The notes beneath the pieces are model-generated. The model was not told where the DNA came from and did no database searches. It saw nothing but the letters and a program-made list of their open reading frames with translations. The translations under genes and the position numbers were made by a program. This document shows positions 34,948-43,324 of a stretch of DNA of 64,000 nucleotides, piece after piece. Origin of the DNA: Thermococcus henrietii (GTDB lineage: Archaea; Methanobacteriota_B; Thermococci; Thermococcales; Thermococcaceae); contig NZ_LT900021.1 of NCBI RefSeq assembly GCF_900198835.1, positions 1,612,001-1,676,000 of the forward strand, written 5' to 3'. Each line of letters opens with the position of its first letter. The first letter of the stretch is position 1.

Positions 34948-35642
34948 AGGCCCTCGAAGAGTCTGTCCGCTAAAAACCTCGGCAGTCCCGCCTCTATTAT
35001 CTTCCTCGCGCTTTCTTCGACGTCGTATTCAATGCGATAGAAGGTTACCTCCTTCGTTTCCGTATCAATCAGCGCGTAGCTCGCCCTCCAGTCCCCGTCC
35101 CTCGGCTGGCCGACGGAGCCCGGGTTTATTATCCTTCTCCCCCCGATTTCCTTCAGCATCGGTACGTGGGTGTGGCCGAGAAGGAGGTCATCCTGGCGGA
35201 CATAGCTCAGTACGGCCCTGAACTCACTTTCGGGAAGCCAGGGGAAGAGGTACTCGTCGAGAGGAGCCCTTGGGGAGCCGTGGATGAGGAGGTAGCTTCT
35301 ATCGGTGTCGTCCGTGAAGAGTTGCCTTACTGGAAGTCGCCGGAGGAACTCAAGGTTCTCAAAGGTCATGACACGCTGGTGCCACCTCACGGCCTGTCTC
35401 GCGTAGGGGTTGAAGCTCCAGTCCGCGCCGAAGGCTATGGCGTTGTCGTGGTTTCCTCTGACGCAGAGAAAGGTTCTCTTCTCCATTTGCTTCCGCACGA
35501 ACTCAACGACCTCGTTTGGGCTTGCCCCGTAGCCAACGAGGTCGCCCATGCAGAGGAAAACATCAGCATCCTTAATCTCGTCCCACACGGCTTCGAGGGC
35601 CTCAAGGTTCGAATGAATATCGCTTATGAGTGCTATGAGCAT
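34944..35642 (-). CDS. Calcineurin-like metallophosphoesterase
   Basis: A 232-residue metallophosphoesterase. All motifs for a two-metal centre are present: LISDIHSN at the N-terminus, MGDLVGYGASP, VRGNHDNA, LLIHGSPR and LLGHTHVP. The overall form is of the DUF2436/YfcE-like group active on phosphodiesters, but substrate is unknown. The ATG at 35642 is used in preference to the upstream GTG, which belongs to the GGTGGCGGG ribosome site. Cytoplasmic. Confidence 0.88.
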   Translation of the reverse strand: MLIALISDIHSNLEALEAVWDEIKDADVFLCMGDLVGYGASPNEVVEFVRKQMEKRTFLCVRGNHDNAIAFGADWSFNPYARQAVRWHQRVMTFENLEFLRRLPVRQLFTDDTDRSYLLIHGSPRAPLDEYLFPWLPESEFRAVLSYVRQDDLLLGHTHVPMLKEIGGRRIINPGSVGQPRDGDWRASYALIDTETKEVTFYRIEYDVEESARKIIEAGLPRFLADRLFEGL

Positions 35643-35674
35643 GCCCGCCACCGTGGAAAAATTGGGGTGGGAAC

Positions 35675-36460
35675 TTAAAGCTTCTTTCCCAGCCAGAACA
35701 GACCAAAGCCAAGAACCATGAGACCGACGCCGAGGGAGAACTGGTACTCCGGAGAGCCACTGGCGCGGCAGGCCTCAACAATCTCTCGGTAGTGCTCGGT
35801 GCAGTTCCTGGACTCGAAGTAGCCCTCTGGGTCGTTATAAATCGTCATACTGCTTACCTGTGTCCCGGGCATTATCTCTATTCCACCGAGTTCTCGATGA
35901 TAAATCAAATCCCTCACACGGACTGTGCCGTTTGAATAGCTTACCTCCAGCCTTCTGGACTCTCTCGCTGGAAATATGGTGGCCATATCAGTGATATTGA
36001 AACCAATCGGACCGATGGCTTTCATGTAGAAGCGTTTCAATCCAATAGTGTAACTTTCATGGAACACGAAATACCTGCCGTTGTAGGATATTACCACAGG
36101 AAGGACATTTGAAAGGTACGGGTTGAACTCATAGACTGTGAGATTACCGATGCACTGGGGGACCTTGAACTTTTCAAAGTGACCAGCTTTATCAGCTATG
36201 TAAACCCCTTCTTTTAGCCTGAATCTGACCGCTCCTGAAGAGGATGCCACAACTATGCTGTTCCCGGTGCAATTGCCTTTAAAGGCTAGTACATAGGCGT
36301 TTATGTATTCTCCGTTCTTCACCGTGTGGTTTCCAAGTTCAAAAACTGGAATTGCAATAGGACAGGCGATTCCCGAGCAGTTCGGCCTATTGTACGTCGC
36401 GGTGAGAATGAAGCCGATTGTGAAGAGAACGATTCCGAAAAGCTTCAGCCAGCGTCTCAT
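35675..36460 (-). CDS. Membrane-anchored extracytoplasmic protein, unknown function
   Basis: A 261-residue protein with an N-terminal membrane segment (LKLFGIVLFTIGFILTATY) and a C-terminal one (FSLGVGLMVLGFGLFWL), enclosing a beta-rich domain. The domain has several N-glycosylation sequons (GNCTG, GNLTV, SNGTV, RNCTEH) and paired cysteines, as expected outside the cell. It ends in KK after the last helix. A start at the ATG at 36460 gives a compact signal anchor. No family is recognised; such proteins are common as species-group surface proteins in Thermococcus. Confidence 0.65.
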   Translation of the reverse strand: MRRWLKLFGIVLFTIGFILTATYNRPNCSGIACPIAIPVFELGNHTVKNGEYINAYVLAFKGNCTGNSIVVASSSGAVRFRLKEGVYIADKAGHFEKFKVPQCIGNLTVYEFNPYLSNVLPVVISYNGRYFVFHESYTIGLKRFYMKAIGPIGFNITDMATIFPARESRRLEVSYSNGTVRVRDLIYHRELGGIEIMPGTQVSSMTIYNDPEGYFESRNCTEHYREIVEACRASGSPEYQFSLGVGLMVLGFGLFWLGKKL

Positions 36461-36520
36461 CACGACCCTCACTGAATTACGCATCAAAAGTATAAAAAGA
36501 TTTTGGAGAAGAAGCGAAAT

Positions 36521-37912
36521 TCACTCCTGCTTAGCCTTCCACCTGCTCCAGCGGTAGAGGGCCGCGAGGGCCTTTATCGCCCTGTCCGGCTCCGGATAGG
36601 CGGGAATTCCCTCTTCGTTGAGCCTGTCGATGGCTTCCTTGGCCTCGATTCCGCCGACGATGGCAACGACGAGGGGCTTCTTCCTTCCGCTGGCGTTGTA
36701 CTCGCGGATGACTATGTCGGCCAAATCCCTCGGGTCGAGAACGGCGGTCTGGCAGTACAGGACGGCTATGCTGTGCATCTCCGGGTGCTCGAGGGCGGCC
36801 TTGATAGCTCCCTCGTAGCCCTCGGCGCCGGCCATACCGGTCAGGTCAACGGGGTTCTTGTAGCTTCCAAAGGGTGGCATATAGTTGGCGAAGACCTTGA
36901 GCTGTTCGAGGTCATCGTAGAGGTGCAGGCCGGCTTCCTCGGCCGCATCTGTGGCCATAACACCTATTCCACCGCCGTTGGTGATTATGACGAGGTTCTC
37001 TCCCGGGGGCTCGGGAAGGTTGCTAAGGGTCCTCGCGTAGTCGAAGGCCTCACCGATGGTATAGGCCCTTATTATTCCCGCCTGCTTGAACGCCGCATCG
37101 TAAATCTTGTCGCTTCCCGCGAGGGAGCCTGTGTGGCTCGCGGCGGCCTTGGCACCGCGCTCGCTCCTTCCGGCCTTTATGACGACTATCGGCTTGACCT
37201 TGCTGACGTCCTTTGCGGTCTCCATGAAGCGCCTTCCGTCCTTGACGCCCTCCATGTAGATGAGTATGGCCTTGGTGTTCTCGTCCTCCTTGAAGAACTC
37301 GAGTAAATCAGCGTCGTCTATGTCGCTCTTGTTTCCAACGCTGACGACCGCCGAGAGGCCGACCTTCTCGAGGATAGTCCAGCCCATGAGGGCTATTCCA
37401 AGCGCTCCGCTCTGGCTGATGAGCGCGAGCGGGCCCGGAAGGACGTCGGTCGGACCGAAGGTGGCGTTGAGCTTGTCCGGAGTGTAAACGACACCGAAGA
37501 TGTTCGGGCCGAGGATTCTCATGCCGTACTTTCTGGCGGTCTCAACGAGCTGTTCCTCGACCTTCTTGCCCTCAGGGCCGAGCTCACCGAAGCCGGAACT
37601 TATAATCGGGAGAACCTTGACGCCCTTCTTTCCGCAGTCCTCGACGACCTGCGGGACGAACTTGGCGGGAACGACTATAACGGCCATGTCGACCTCGTCG
37701 GGAACCTCAAGAATGCTCTTGTAGGACTTGAAAACGCGGTTGCCAATCTTAATCTCAACGCCCTTGATGTTGACGGGGTAGATTTTGCCCTCGTAGCCGT
37801 ACTCCACGAGGTTCTTCATAATCGCGTACCCTATCTTGCCCGGCTTCTCGGAGGCGCCTATCACGGCGATGCTCTTCGGCCTGAAAAGGGCTTCGATGTT
37901 CGGGTCAACCAT
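36521..37912 (-). CDS. acdA: ADP-forming acyl-CoA synthetase, alpha subunit
   Basis: Catalyses acyl-CoA + ADP + Pi to acid + CoA + ATP, the main ATP-forming step of archaeal fermentation of sugars and amino acids. The 463 residues show the CoA-binding Rossmann domain (SIAVIGASEKPGKIG) and two ligase-CoA domains. The phosphorylated His is in AASHTGSLAG, about His260 from the ATG at 37912. GAGGTGAT precedes that ATG. The beta subunit, carrying the ATP-grasp domain, is not adjacent. Several alpha paralogues exist in Thermococcales, so acetyl versus branched or aryl substrate is undecided. Confidence 0.93.
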   Translation of the reverse strand: MVDPNIEALFRPKSIAVIGASEKPGKIGYAIMKNLVEYGYEGKIYPVNIKGVEIKIGNRVFKSYKSILEVPDEVDMAVIVVPAKFVPQVVEDCGKKGVKVLPIISSGFGELGPEGKKVEEQLVETARKYGMRILGPNIFGVVYTPDKLNATFGPTDVLPGPLALISQSGALGIALMGWTILEKVGLSAVVSVGNKSDIDDADLLEFFKEDENTKAILIYMEGVKDGRRFMETAKDVSKVKPIVVIKAGRSERGAKAAASHTGSLAGSDKIYDAAFKQAGIIRAYTIGEAFDYARTLSNLPEPPGENLVIITNGGGIGVMATDAAEEAGLHLYDDLEQLKVFANYMPPFGSYKNPVDLTGMAGAEGYEGAIKAALEHPEMHSIAVLYCQTAVLDPRDLADIVIREYNASGRKKPLVVAIVGGIEAKEAIDRLNEEGIPAYPEPDRAIKALAALYRWSRWKAKQE

Positions 37913-37938
37913 TTTTATCACCTCGGATGACATTTACA

Positions 37939-37956
37939 CTTTTACGTCTGTAAAAG
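37939..37956 (-). promoter_or_regulatory. Palindrome downstream of the acdA TATA box
   Basis: CTTTTAC GTCT GTAAAAG has perfect 7-base arms. On the minus strand the TATA-like GGTTTTAACTG (about 37960-37969) is directly upstream, and acdA starts at 37912, so the palindrome lies between TATA and the transcript start. This fits a repressor site. The motif does not match the TGM sequence of sugar regulators. Confidence 0.45.
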
Positions 37957-38134
37957 GCAGTTAAAACCTTTCCCTTCTCTTTTTGCCGATATCGGACTCG
38001 ACGGACGTTAAAACACCTGAAGTTCCCAACTGATGTTTCAAAATTCTCAGCGAGGATTTCTTAGGCTTTCGAAGAACCCTTAGGTTTGCCGAAAAGTTTT
38101 TAGCAATTTTGGGGAGAACCTCTTGGGTGTGCGG

Positions 38135-38590
38135 ATGGGAAGGAAGCATCATGATGCCGGCCTCATTGAAAACTGGCTTGTTAAGTGGTTGAGCGTTCTC
38201 TTTGACATAGTCGTTATAGGCCTCGCCACGATAACCATGGGCTACGTCGTTTACTTGATGTTCAGCCTCATCACCGAGACCCTGCACGCCTTCAACATCG
38301 AGGAGGTCCTGCACCAGATAGTCCTCGTTATAATCTTCCTCGAAATCTTTGAACTGCTCACCATGTACGTCAAGGAGCACCACGTCAGCATGAGGAACGT
38401 CGTCGAGCTCGGCGTTCTGGCGATGGTGAGAAAGATTATAATCACCCTTGACTACAATCAGCTCGGCTGGCAGACGCTCCTCGGCATGGCGGCGCTGATT
38501 TTCGTGATGGGCTGGATTTACGTGCAGGAGAGGCAGAGGAGAACGAGGCACGAGGAGTTCCTCATCGAGAAGGGCCTCTACCGCCGATGA
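38135..38590 (+). CDS. psiE: PsiE-family membrane protein
   Basis: A 151-residue protein with four membrane helices: WLSVLFDIVVIGLATITMGYV, the region before LIIF-like VLVIIFLEIFELLTMYV, MRNVVELGVLAMVRKII and LLGMAALIFVMGWIYV. The pattern FLEIFELL...Y...H...R.....G..A..R is the family core. In E. coli the gene responds to phosphate starvation; the biochemical role is unknown. The ATG at 38135 follows GGGTGTG. Its stop codon is embedded in the C box of the downstream sRNA. Confidence 0.8.
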   Translation: MGRKHHDAGLIENWLVKWLSVLFDIVVIGLATITMGYVVYLMFSLITETLHAFNIEEVLHQIVLVIIFLEIFELLTMYVKEHHVSMRNVVELGVLAMVRKIIITLDYNQLGWQTLLGMAALIFVMGWIYVQERQRRTRHEEFLIEKGLYRR

Positions 38591-38636
38591 CGACCCTTCC
38601 CCTCCCTGATGGGTGATGAGCAACCCGGTAGGCCGA
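38584..38636 (+). ncRNA. Second C/D box sRNA, overlapping the psiE stop codon
   Basis: Layout in 53 bases: C-like CCGATGA (38584-38590, containing the psiE TGA), 15-base guide, D' CTGA (38606-38609), 3-base spacer, C' GTGATGA (38613-38619), 13-base guide, D-like CCGA (38633-38636). A GCC/GGC stem flanks the boxes. Spacing and even the single-base box deviations match those of the candidate at 16456. Guides are CGACCCTTCCCCTCC and GCAACCCGGTAGG; I could not recognise their targets, so support is from architecture only. Confidence 0.5.
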
Positions 38637-38682
38637 GGCAAACCCTAAATACTCTTTTCCCCACTTTTCTTGGGTGGTGAAG

Positions 38683-39702
38683 ATGGGAGTCCAAATCGGC
38701 GAGCTGGTTCCGAGAAAGGAAATCGAGCTGGAGAGGCTTTATGGAAAGAAAGTGGCGATTGATGCCTTCAACGCCATGTATCAGTTCCTCTCGACCATAA
38801 GACAGCGCGACGGGACGCCCCTAATGGATTCGAAGGGCAGGATAACCTCTCACCTGAGCGGGTTCTTCTACAGGACGATTAATCTGATGGAGGCGGGCAT
38901 AAAGCCAGCTTATGTCTTCGACGGCGAGCCACCAGCCTTCAAGAAAAGGGAGCTTGAGAAGAGGCGTGAGGCCAGGGAGGAGGCCGAGGAGAAGTGGCAC
39001 GATGCCCTTGAGAGGGGCGACATAGAGGAGGCCAAGAAGTACGCGATGAGGGCGACGAGGCTCAACCAGACCCTCATAGAGGACGCCAAGAAGCTCCTTG
39101 AGCTAATGGGTGTTCCGGTGGTTCAGGCCCCGAGCGAGGGAGAGGCTCAAGCCGCCTACATGGCCTCCAAGAAGGCCGTCTACGCCTCCGCGAGCCAGGA
39201 CTACGACAGCCTTCTCTTCGGGGCGCCGAGGCTCGTCAGGAACCTCACGATAACGGGAAGGAGGAAGCTACCCAGCAAGAACGTCTACGTTGAGGTTAAG
39301 CCGGAGCTGATAATTCTCGAAGAGGTTCTCAACGAGCTTGGCATAGACAGGGAGAAGCTCATCGAGCTGGCAATTCTCGTTGGAACGGACTACAACCCGG
39401 GCGGAATCAAGGGAATCGGGCCCAAGAAGGCCCTGACGATAGTCAAGCGCTCGAAGGACCCCCTGAAGAAGTACCAGAAGGAGAGCGACGTTGATTTGTA
39501 CGCGATAAAGGAGTTCTTCCTGAATCCCCCCGTTACGGACGAGTATGAGCTCAAGTGGCGCGAGCCCGACGAGGAGGGAATCCTCAGGTTCCTCTGCGAT
39601 GAGCACGACTTCAGCGAGGAGCGCGTTAAGAACGGCCTCGAAAGGCTGAAGAAAGCAGTAAAGGCAGGAAAACAGAGAACGCTCGAGAGCTGGTTCCGCT
39701 AA
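38683..39702 (+). CDS. fen: Flap endonuclease FEN-1
   Basis: Removes 5' flaps in Okazaki fragment maturation and long-patch repair. The 339-residue sequence begins [16 protein letters not shown], the family start, and has catalytic acids D27 (VAIDAFN), D80 (VFDGEPP), those of [14 protein letters not shown] and VGTDYNPGG, plus the H3TH loop [11 protein letters not shown]. It ends in the PCNA-binding QRTLESWF. The ATG at 38683 follows GGTGGTGAAG. Its last 4 bases overlap the tfb gene on the other strand. Confidence 0.98.
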   Translation: MGVQIGELVPRKEIELERLYGKKVAIDAFNAMYQFLSTIRQRDGTPLMDSKGRITSHLSGFFYRTINLMEAGIKPAYVFDGEPPAFKKRELEKRREAREEAEEKWHDALERGDIEEAKKYAMRATRLNQTLIEDAKKLLELMGVPVVQAPSEGEAQAAYMASKKAVYASASQDYDSLLFGAPRLVRNLTITGRRKLPSKNVYVEVKPELIILEEVLNELGIDREKLIELAILVGTDYNPGGIKGIGPKKALTIVKRSKDPLKKYQKESDVDLYAIKEFFLNPPVTDEYELKWREPDEEGILRFLCDEHDFSEERVKNGLERLKKAVKAGKQRTLESWFR

Positions 39703-40598
39703 AGCGGTATCTTGAGGTTCAGCTTGTCAACGAGCTCCTTGTAGCGGTTCCGAACGGTGACCTCGGTGACGCGCGCGACCTCGGCAACTTCCCTCTGCGT
39801 CCTTTTCTCCCCTTCAAGCAGTCCCGCTATGTAGAGCGCCGCCGCAACCAGACCGGCCGGGCTCTTTCCGCTCGTGAGGCCCTTCTCGTAGGCCTCCTCG
39901 AGTATCTGGATTGCCCTCCTCCGCACCTTCTCGCTCAGGCCGAGCTCGTCGGCGAACTTGTTCACGTAATCAGTCGGTTTGACGAAGAGCTTCTTTGGAG
40001 TCAAGTTGAGGTGCCTCGCTATGAAGCGGAAGCTCCTTCCGATTTCCTTCTTGTCAACGCGCGAGATGTCGGCTATCTCGTCGAGCGTTCTGGGGACCTT
40101 CAAAAGTCGGCAGGCTGCATACACGCAGGCCGCTATGACGGCCTCTATCGAGCGACCCCTTATGAGGCCCTTTCTGACTGCCTCCCTGTAGAGCCTTGCC
40201 GCCTCCTCTTCAACGTGCCTCGGGAGCTTGAGCTGGCTCGCTATCCTGTCGAGCTCGCTCAGTGCGAACGCCAAATTCCTCTCAGCGGCATCGCTGACCC
40301 TTAAGCGGCTCTGCCACTTCCTGAGGCGGTACATTTTCTCCCTCATCAAGCCGGTGAGGGAGCGGTCTATTCCTATGTCGGTCGAGAGACCCTTATCGTG
40401 GAGGAGTATGCTCTCCGGCGCTCCAACGCGTGCCCTCTTCTCCCTCTGGCTGGGGTCAAAGGCTCTCCACTCGGGGCCCTCATCGACAACGTTTTCCTCG
40501 ATGACGTAACCGCAAACCTTACAGACTATTTCACCCCTGCTGGGGTCGTAGATGAACTCGGTAGAGCCACAGACGGGACACACTCTCTTCCCGCTCAC
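39699..40598 (-). CDS. tfb: Transcription initiation factor B (TFB)
   Basis: A 299-residue TFIIB homologue that bridges TBP-promoter DNA and RNA polymerase. Zn ribbon: CPVCGS and CKVCG. B-reader region: [17 protein letters not shown]. Two cyclin repeats follow, and a C-terminal recognition helix ([23 protein letters not shown]) reads the BRE. The start is GTG at 40598 after GGGGGTGTTTGA. It is last in an apparent operon with yhbY-like, eS19, PDCD5 and a small gene, so TFB is coupled to translation genes. Thermococcales have two TFBs; which one this is cannot be told. Confidence 0.97.
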   Translation of the reverse strand: MSGKRVCPVCGSTEFIYDPSRGEIVCKVCGYVIEENVVDEGPEWRAFDPSQREKRARVGAPESILLHDKGLSTDIGIDRSLTGLMREKMYRLRKWQSRLRVSDAAERNLAFALSELDRIASQLKLPRHVEEEAARLYREAVRKGLIRGRSIEAVIAACVYAACRLLKVPRTLDEIADISRVDKKEIGRSFRFIARHLNLTPKKLFVKPTDYVNKFADELGLSEKVRRRAIQILEEAYEKGLTSGKSPAGLVAAALYIAGLLEGEKRTQREVAEVARVTEVTVRNRYKELVDKLNLKIPL

Positions 40599-40620
40599 TC
40601 AAACACCCCCGGCCGGCGGG

Positions 40621-40914
40621 CTATTTTGCAAGCCCCTTATAAACCTTAACTTTCGGAAAGACGAACTTCAACAGCCAGAGCAGGTCCTCCTTCTGGAAGG
40701 TTATCCTCTCCAAAACCCGGACGTCCCAGTCGTCCTCGACTATGTTGGCGTAAATCCAGAGGAAAACGGGGTTCTCCTCGCTACCCACGTGCCGGTTCTT
40801 GTAGAGGACGTCCGCCGTGCCGTCCTCGTTTTTCCGCACGGAGACGACCTTCCAAGTGTCGAGACTGACCTCTCCCTTTTCGTCGAGAATCTTCACTATC
40901 TCCCGCGCGTCCAT
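40621..40914 (-). CDS. Hypothetical protein between PDCD5 and tfb
   Basis: A 97-residue soluble protein from the ATG at 40914, which has GGTG six bases upstream. It has an N-terminal helix (MDAREIVKILDEKGEV), a small sheet (WKVVSVRKNEDGTADVLYKN), and a C-terminal part with tryptophans (FLWIYANIVEDDW; DLLWLLKF). No family is recognised. Its place in the middle of the operon, 14 bases after PDCD5 and 22 before tfb, suggests a housekeeping role. Confidence 0.65.
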   Translation of the reverse strand: MDAREIVKILDEKGEVSLDTWKVVSVRKNEDGTADVLYKNRHVGSEENPVFLWIYANIVEDDWDVRVLERITFQKEDLLWLLKFVFPKVKVYKGLAK

Positions 40915-40928
40915 TAATGCACCGTCCG

Positions 40929-41267
40929 CTACCACTTAATCCTGAACTCCCTTCTCGTCCTCGCGTCAATCTGGGCCAGTATCTTCTTCAGCTTGGCGTC
41001 GTCTATCGGTTCCCTTATCTGGCCGGCCTGGTAGAGCTGAACGAGGACGAGCTCAACCTGTCTCGCGAGTTCCGGCTTGACGAGCTTAACGCGACCGAGC
41101 CTCTCCCTCGCGTCAGGCGTCAGGATTTTCCTCATTATAGCATCGAGCTGGGCCTGGAGCTCCATCTCCTGCTTTATTGCCTCCTCCTGGGCCTTCTGCT
41201 GTTCAAGGTACTTCTTCTGAAGCTCCATGAGCTTGCGCTTCCTAATCTCCTCAATGTCCTCGGCCAT
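40929..41267 (-). CDS. PDCD5/TFAR19-family DNA-binding protein
   Basis: A 112-residue helical protein homologous to human PDCD5. It has a charged N-terminal helix (EDIEEIRKRKLMELQKKYL), a three-helix core (ILTPDARERLGRVKLVKPELARQVE) and a basic C-terminus (DARTRREFRIKW). The archaeal function is unknown, though DNA binding and chaperone links are reported for the family. GGAGGTGAGGGGC before the ATG at 41267 fixes the start; a longer upstream frame is not part of the protein. It follows eS19, a common archaeal order. Confidence 0.93.
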   Translation of the reverse strand: MAEDIEEIRKRKLMELQKKYLEQQKAQEEAIKQEMELQAQLDAIMRKILTPDARERLGRVKLVKPELARQVELVLVQLYQAGQIREPIDDAKLKKILAQIDARTRREFRIKW

Positions 41268-41340
41268 GCCCCTCACCTCCGGTTCAGGCTCAGAAGTGGG
41301 AGTTAAAAAGGTATTGGGTGGGATGTGAGAAAAGGGGAGC

Positions 41341-41793
41341 TCAGTACTTCTTGAGCTCCGGAATCTGCTCCTCGAGCTCCTTCTTGAGCTCGGTGGCAAT
41401 CTTGTCAAGGAAGCTCTGGCCCTTCGGGGTTATGACCCTTCCCTCTCCCGGAACCTTCTGAACGAAGCCGGCCGCCTCAAGCTGCTGGAGAGCCTTCCTG
41501 ATTATGCTTCCCCCGGCCTTGTAGAAGTGCTCCGGGGCGTGTCCGCGGTTCTTCCTGCCTCCGTACCAGGTCCTGAGCCTCTCGATTCCGACGGGGCCGT
41601 CGATGTAGACCTTTCTGAGTATGCTGGCAACCCTGTAGTACCACCAGTCGTCCTGCTCTGGAAGTCTCTCCTTGTGCCTTCCGGTCTTAACGAAGGGCGC
41701 CCACTCGGGGGGCTTTATCTCCTCAACCTCTTTGAGTGCCTGCGCGACCCTCTCGACGAGCAGGTCACCGGGAACGTCATAGACAGTCGCCAT
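41341..41793 (-). CDS. rps19e: Ribosomal protein eS19
   Basis: A small-subunit ribosomal protein shared by archaea and eukaryotes, needed for 18S/16S maturation. Full 150 residues with the winged-helix pattern: [33 protein letters not shown] at the start, [22 protein letters not shown], the basic loop [21 protein letters not shown], and [13 protein letters not shown]. It begins 4 bases after the end of the CRM-domain gene and is followed by PDCD5, all in the same direction. Confidence 0.98.
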   Translation of the reverse strand: MATVYDVPGDLLVERVAQALKEVEEIKPPEWAPFVKTGRHKERLPEQDDWWYYRVASILRKVYIDGPVGIERLRTWYGGRKNRGHAPEHFYKAGGSIIRKALQQLEAAGFVQKVPGEGRVITPKGQSFLDKIATELKKELEEQIPELKKY

Positions 41794-41796
41794 CTT

Positions 41797-42207
41797 TCAA
41801 TCCCTCCCCTTCCTAAACTTCTTCCTGAAGTTAGCGATGTCGAGCCTGACTTTACGGACGGGCTTCTCCCGCCTCTCAGCCGACGCCTTTCTTTCAAGGC
41901 GCCTTAAATACCTTTCCCAGCCTTCCCTCGGTTTGAACAATATAAACCTTTTGCCCCTGACGTCTATCAGCTCGCTGTCGGTGAGCTCAGCTACCTTCTC
42001 CGCTATGGCCTTCCTGTCCATTCCGGTCGAGATGAGCGCTCCCTTCCTTATCTCAACCTTAAGGACACCGTCCTTCTCAAGCTGAGTGTTTATCTCCTCA
42101 ATCACGCTCTCGGCGAGACCCTTCTTACCAATCCACGCTCGCGGTTCGATGTCGTAGTATCTCGCGCGCAGAGCCCTCCTCACCTTACCGGGTAAGCGTT
42201 TCTCCAT
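41797..42207 (-). CDS. CRM-domain (YhbY-like) RNA-binding protein
   Basis: A 136-residue protein with a CRM fold at about 10-95: YDIEPRAWIGKKGLAESVIEEI contains the GKxG RNA-binding loop, and VLKVEIRKG and LIDVRGKRFILFKP form later strands. The C-terminal tail is very basic (LRRLERKASAERREKPVRKV). Bacterial YhbY binds pre-50S ribosomes; with eS19 immediately downstream a ribosome assembly role is likely. The ATG at 42207 follows GAGGTGAGAG. First gene of the operon running to tfb. Confidence 0.85.
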   Translation of the reverse strand: MEKRLPGKVRRALRARYYDIEPRAWIGKKGLAESVIEEINTQLEKDGVLKVEIRKGALISTGMDRKAIAEKVAELTDSELIDVRGKRFILFKPREGWERYLRRLERKASAERREKPVRKVRLDIANFRKKFRKGRD

Positions 42208-42228
42208 CTCTCTCACCTCTTAACCTCT

Positions 42229-42251
42229 GGCCCGAAAGGGCCTTAAAAAGG
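42229..42251. promoter_or_regulatory. Symmetric TATA box and hairpin shared by divergent genes
   Basis: CCTTAAAAAGG (42241-42251) reads as a good TATA box in both directions. The PTPS start (42279, plus) is about 30 bases to the right and the CRM-domain gene start (42207, minus) about 35 to the left, so one element may serve both. Overlapping it is GGCCC-GAAA-GGGCC (42229-42242), which covers the leftward start region and could be an operator or an RNA hairpin in the leader. Confidence 0.45.
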
Positions 42252-42278
42252 TTGGCCCCTCAAGTGTTGGTGACCCCC

Positions 42279-42626
42279 ATGAAAGCAAGGGTAGTTGAAC
42301 GCTTCAGGTTTGAATCCGCTCACGCGGTTGTCATCGACGGAAAGCCGGAGGAAATTCACGGGCACACGTTCAGGCTTGAGATTGCAGTTGAGGGACCCCT
42401 CAGAAACGGCTATGTGATTGACTTCCTCGAGCTGAGGCGCATCGTGGAGGAAATCATCGGAAGGCTCGACCACAGGAACCTCAACTCCCTCTTCGAGAAC
42501 CCAACGACGGAGAACGTCGCGCTCTGGATTGCGGGGCAGGTTAATGCGAAGCTCCCCGAGGGCGTTTCTCTGAAGAGGCTGACCCTATGGGAGGGCGACG
42601 AGAACGGGGTCGAGCTGGAGTTTTGA
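42279..42626 (+). CDS. 6-pyruvoyl-tetrahydropterin synthase family protein
   Basis: A 115-residue T-fold enzyme. Zinc ligands are in FRFESAHAVV (His) and IHGHTF (two His), and the LDHRNLN and PTTENVALWI motifs are standard. The residue four before HGH, Cys in QueD and classical PTPS, is not Cys here; the loop reads KPEEIHGH with two Glu. A Glu in this region marks PTPS-III, which makes 6-hydroxymethyl-dihydropterin for folate or methanopterin. QueD-type 7-deazaguanine synthesis for archaeosine is the alternative. Divergent from the ribosomal operon. Confidence 0.8.
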   Translation: MKARVVERFRFESAHAVVIDGKPEEIHGHTFRLEIAVEGPLRNGYVIDFLELRRIVEEIIGRLDHRNLNSLFENPTTENVALWIAGQVNAKLPEGVSLKRLTLWEGDENGVELEF

Positions 42627-42674
42627 GAAAATGTTTTTAGAGGTTGCTCCCATAACCCCCTTGTGGTGAGTTAA

Positions 42675-42857
42675 ATGGAAAAAGTTGCAGATAATCCAAA
42701 TTCAACCCTCAGGGAGAAACTTTTCCGTGAACTTCTGGCTGAGGAGGAGTTTAGACTAATGGTGAAAGAGGCCAAAAAAACTGCCCGTATCGGAATGTTC
42801 GGAAAAGGTAGGGCCGAGGACTTTTTTGAGGCAAAGATTGAGGTGTATGAACAGTGA
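42675..42857 (+). CDS. vapB: VapB-type antitoxin
   Basis: A 60-residue protein that precedes a PIN toxin gene and overlaps it by 4 bases. It is charged and mostly helical ([39 protein letters not shown]). Unlike AbrB-type antitoxins it has no visible swapped-hairpin strand motif; a C-terminal toxin-neutralising helix with EDFFEAK is plausible. TATA-like TGTTTTTAGAGG lies near 42630, and GGTGAGTTAA before the ATG. The pair is somewhat more AT-rich than its surroundings. Confidence 0.7.
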   Translation: MEKVADNPNSTLREKLFRELLAEEEFRLMVKEAKKTARIGMFGKGRAEDFFEAKIEVYEQ

Positions 42858-43324
42858 TTTTCATTGACTCAAGCGTTCTCTACAATGCACTTGTTGTAAC
42901 AGAACTCACGGAGTATTCAGCTAAGATATTCGAGCTGAACGAACCTAAGATAACCTCCGAAATCGTTATTGATGAGGTATGGTTTGCACTCCTTAAAAGG
43001 GACGTGGGTTCTCCTTGGAAGATTAAGAAGGAGCTCAGGGACAATGAGGAATTTAGAAACACGGCAGTTAAGTACCTAAGTGGAATACTTGGCTTTCTTA
43101 GCGCTCAGAACGTTATAGTTGTAGCTGATTCCTCGAATTGGGCAAAGATTGCCTATCATGTTAGGGAATTTGGTCTAATGCCCCATGATGCCAGAATCCT
43201 CGCTACTGCCGTGGAACATGGGTGTGATAAGCTCGCAACCCTCGATAAAGATTTCGACCCTGTGAGAGATATTCTTACTCTTGTTCCAGAAGATTTCTGG
43301 CAAAAACTCACTACGCAGGGTTAG
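42854..43324 (+). CDS. vapC: VapC-type PIN endoribonuclease toxin
   Basis: A 156-residue PIN-domain protein, intact. Acidic active-site candidates: D5 in [10 protein letters not shown], Glu in IDEVWFALL, Asp in [14 protein letters not shown], and Asp in TLDKDFDPV. VapC toxins cleave tRNA or rRNA when not bound by the antitoxin. The GTG start at 42854 overlaps the antitoxin stop (GTGA), indicating coupled translation. The gene ends against DUF192 on the other strand with a 4-base overlap. Confidence 0.88.
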   Translation: MIFIDSSVLYNALVVTELTEYSAKIFELNEPKITSEIVIDEVWFALLKRDVGSPWKIKKELRDNEEFRNTAVKYLSGILGFLSAQNVIVVADSSNWAKIAYHVREFGLMPHDARILATAVEHGCDKLATLDKDFDPVRDILTLVPEDFWQKLTTQG

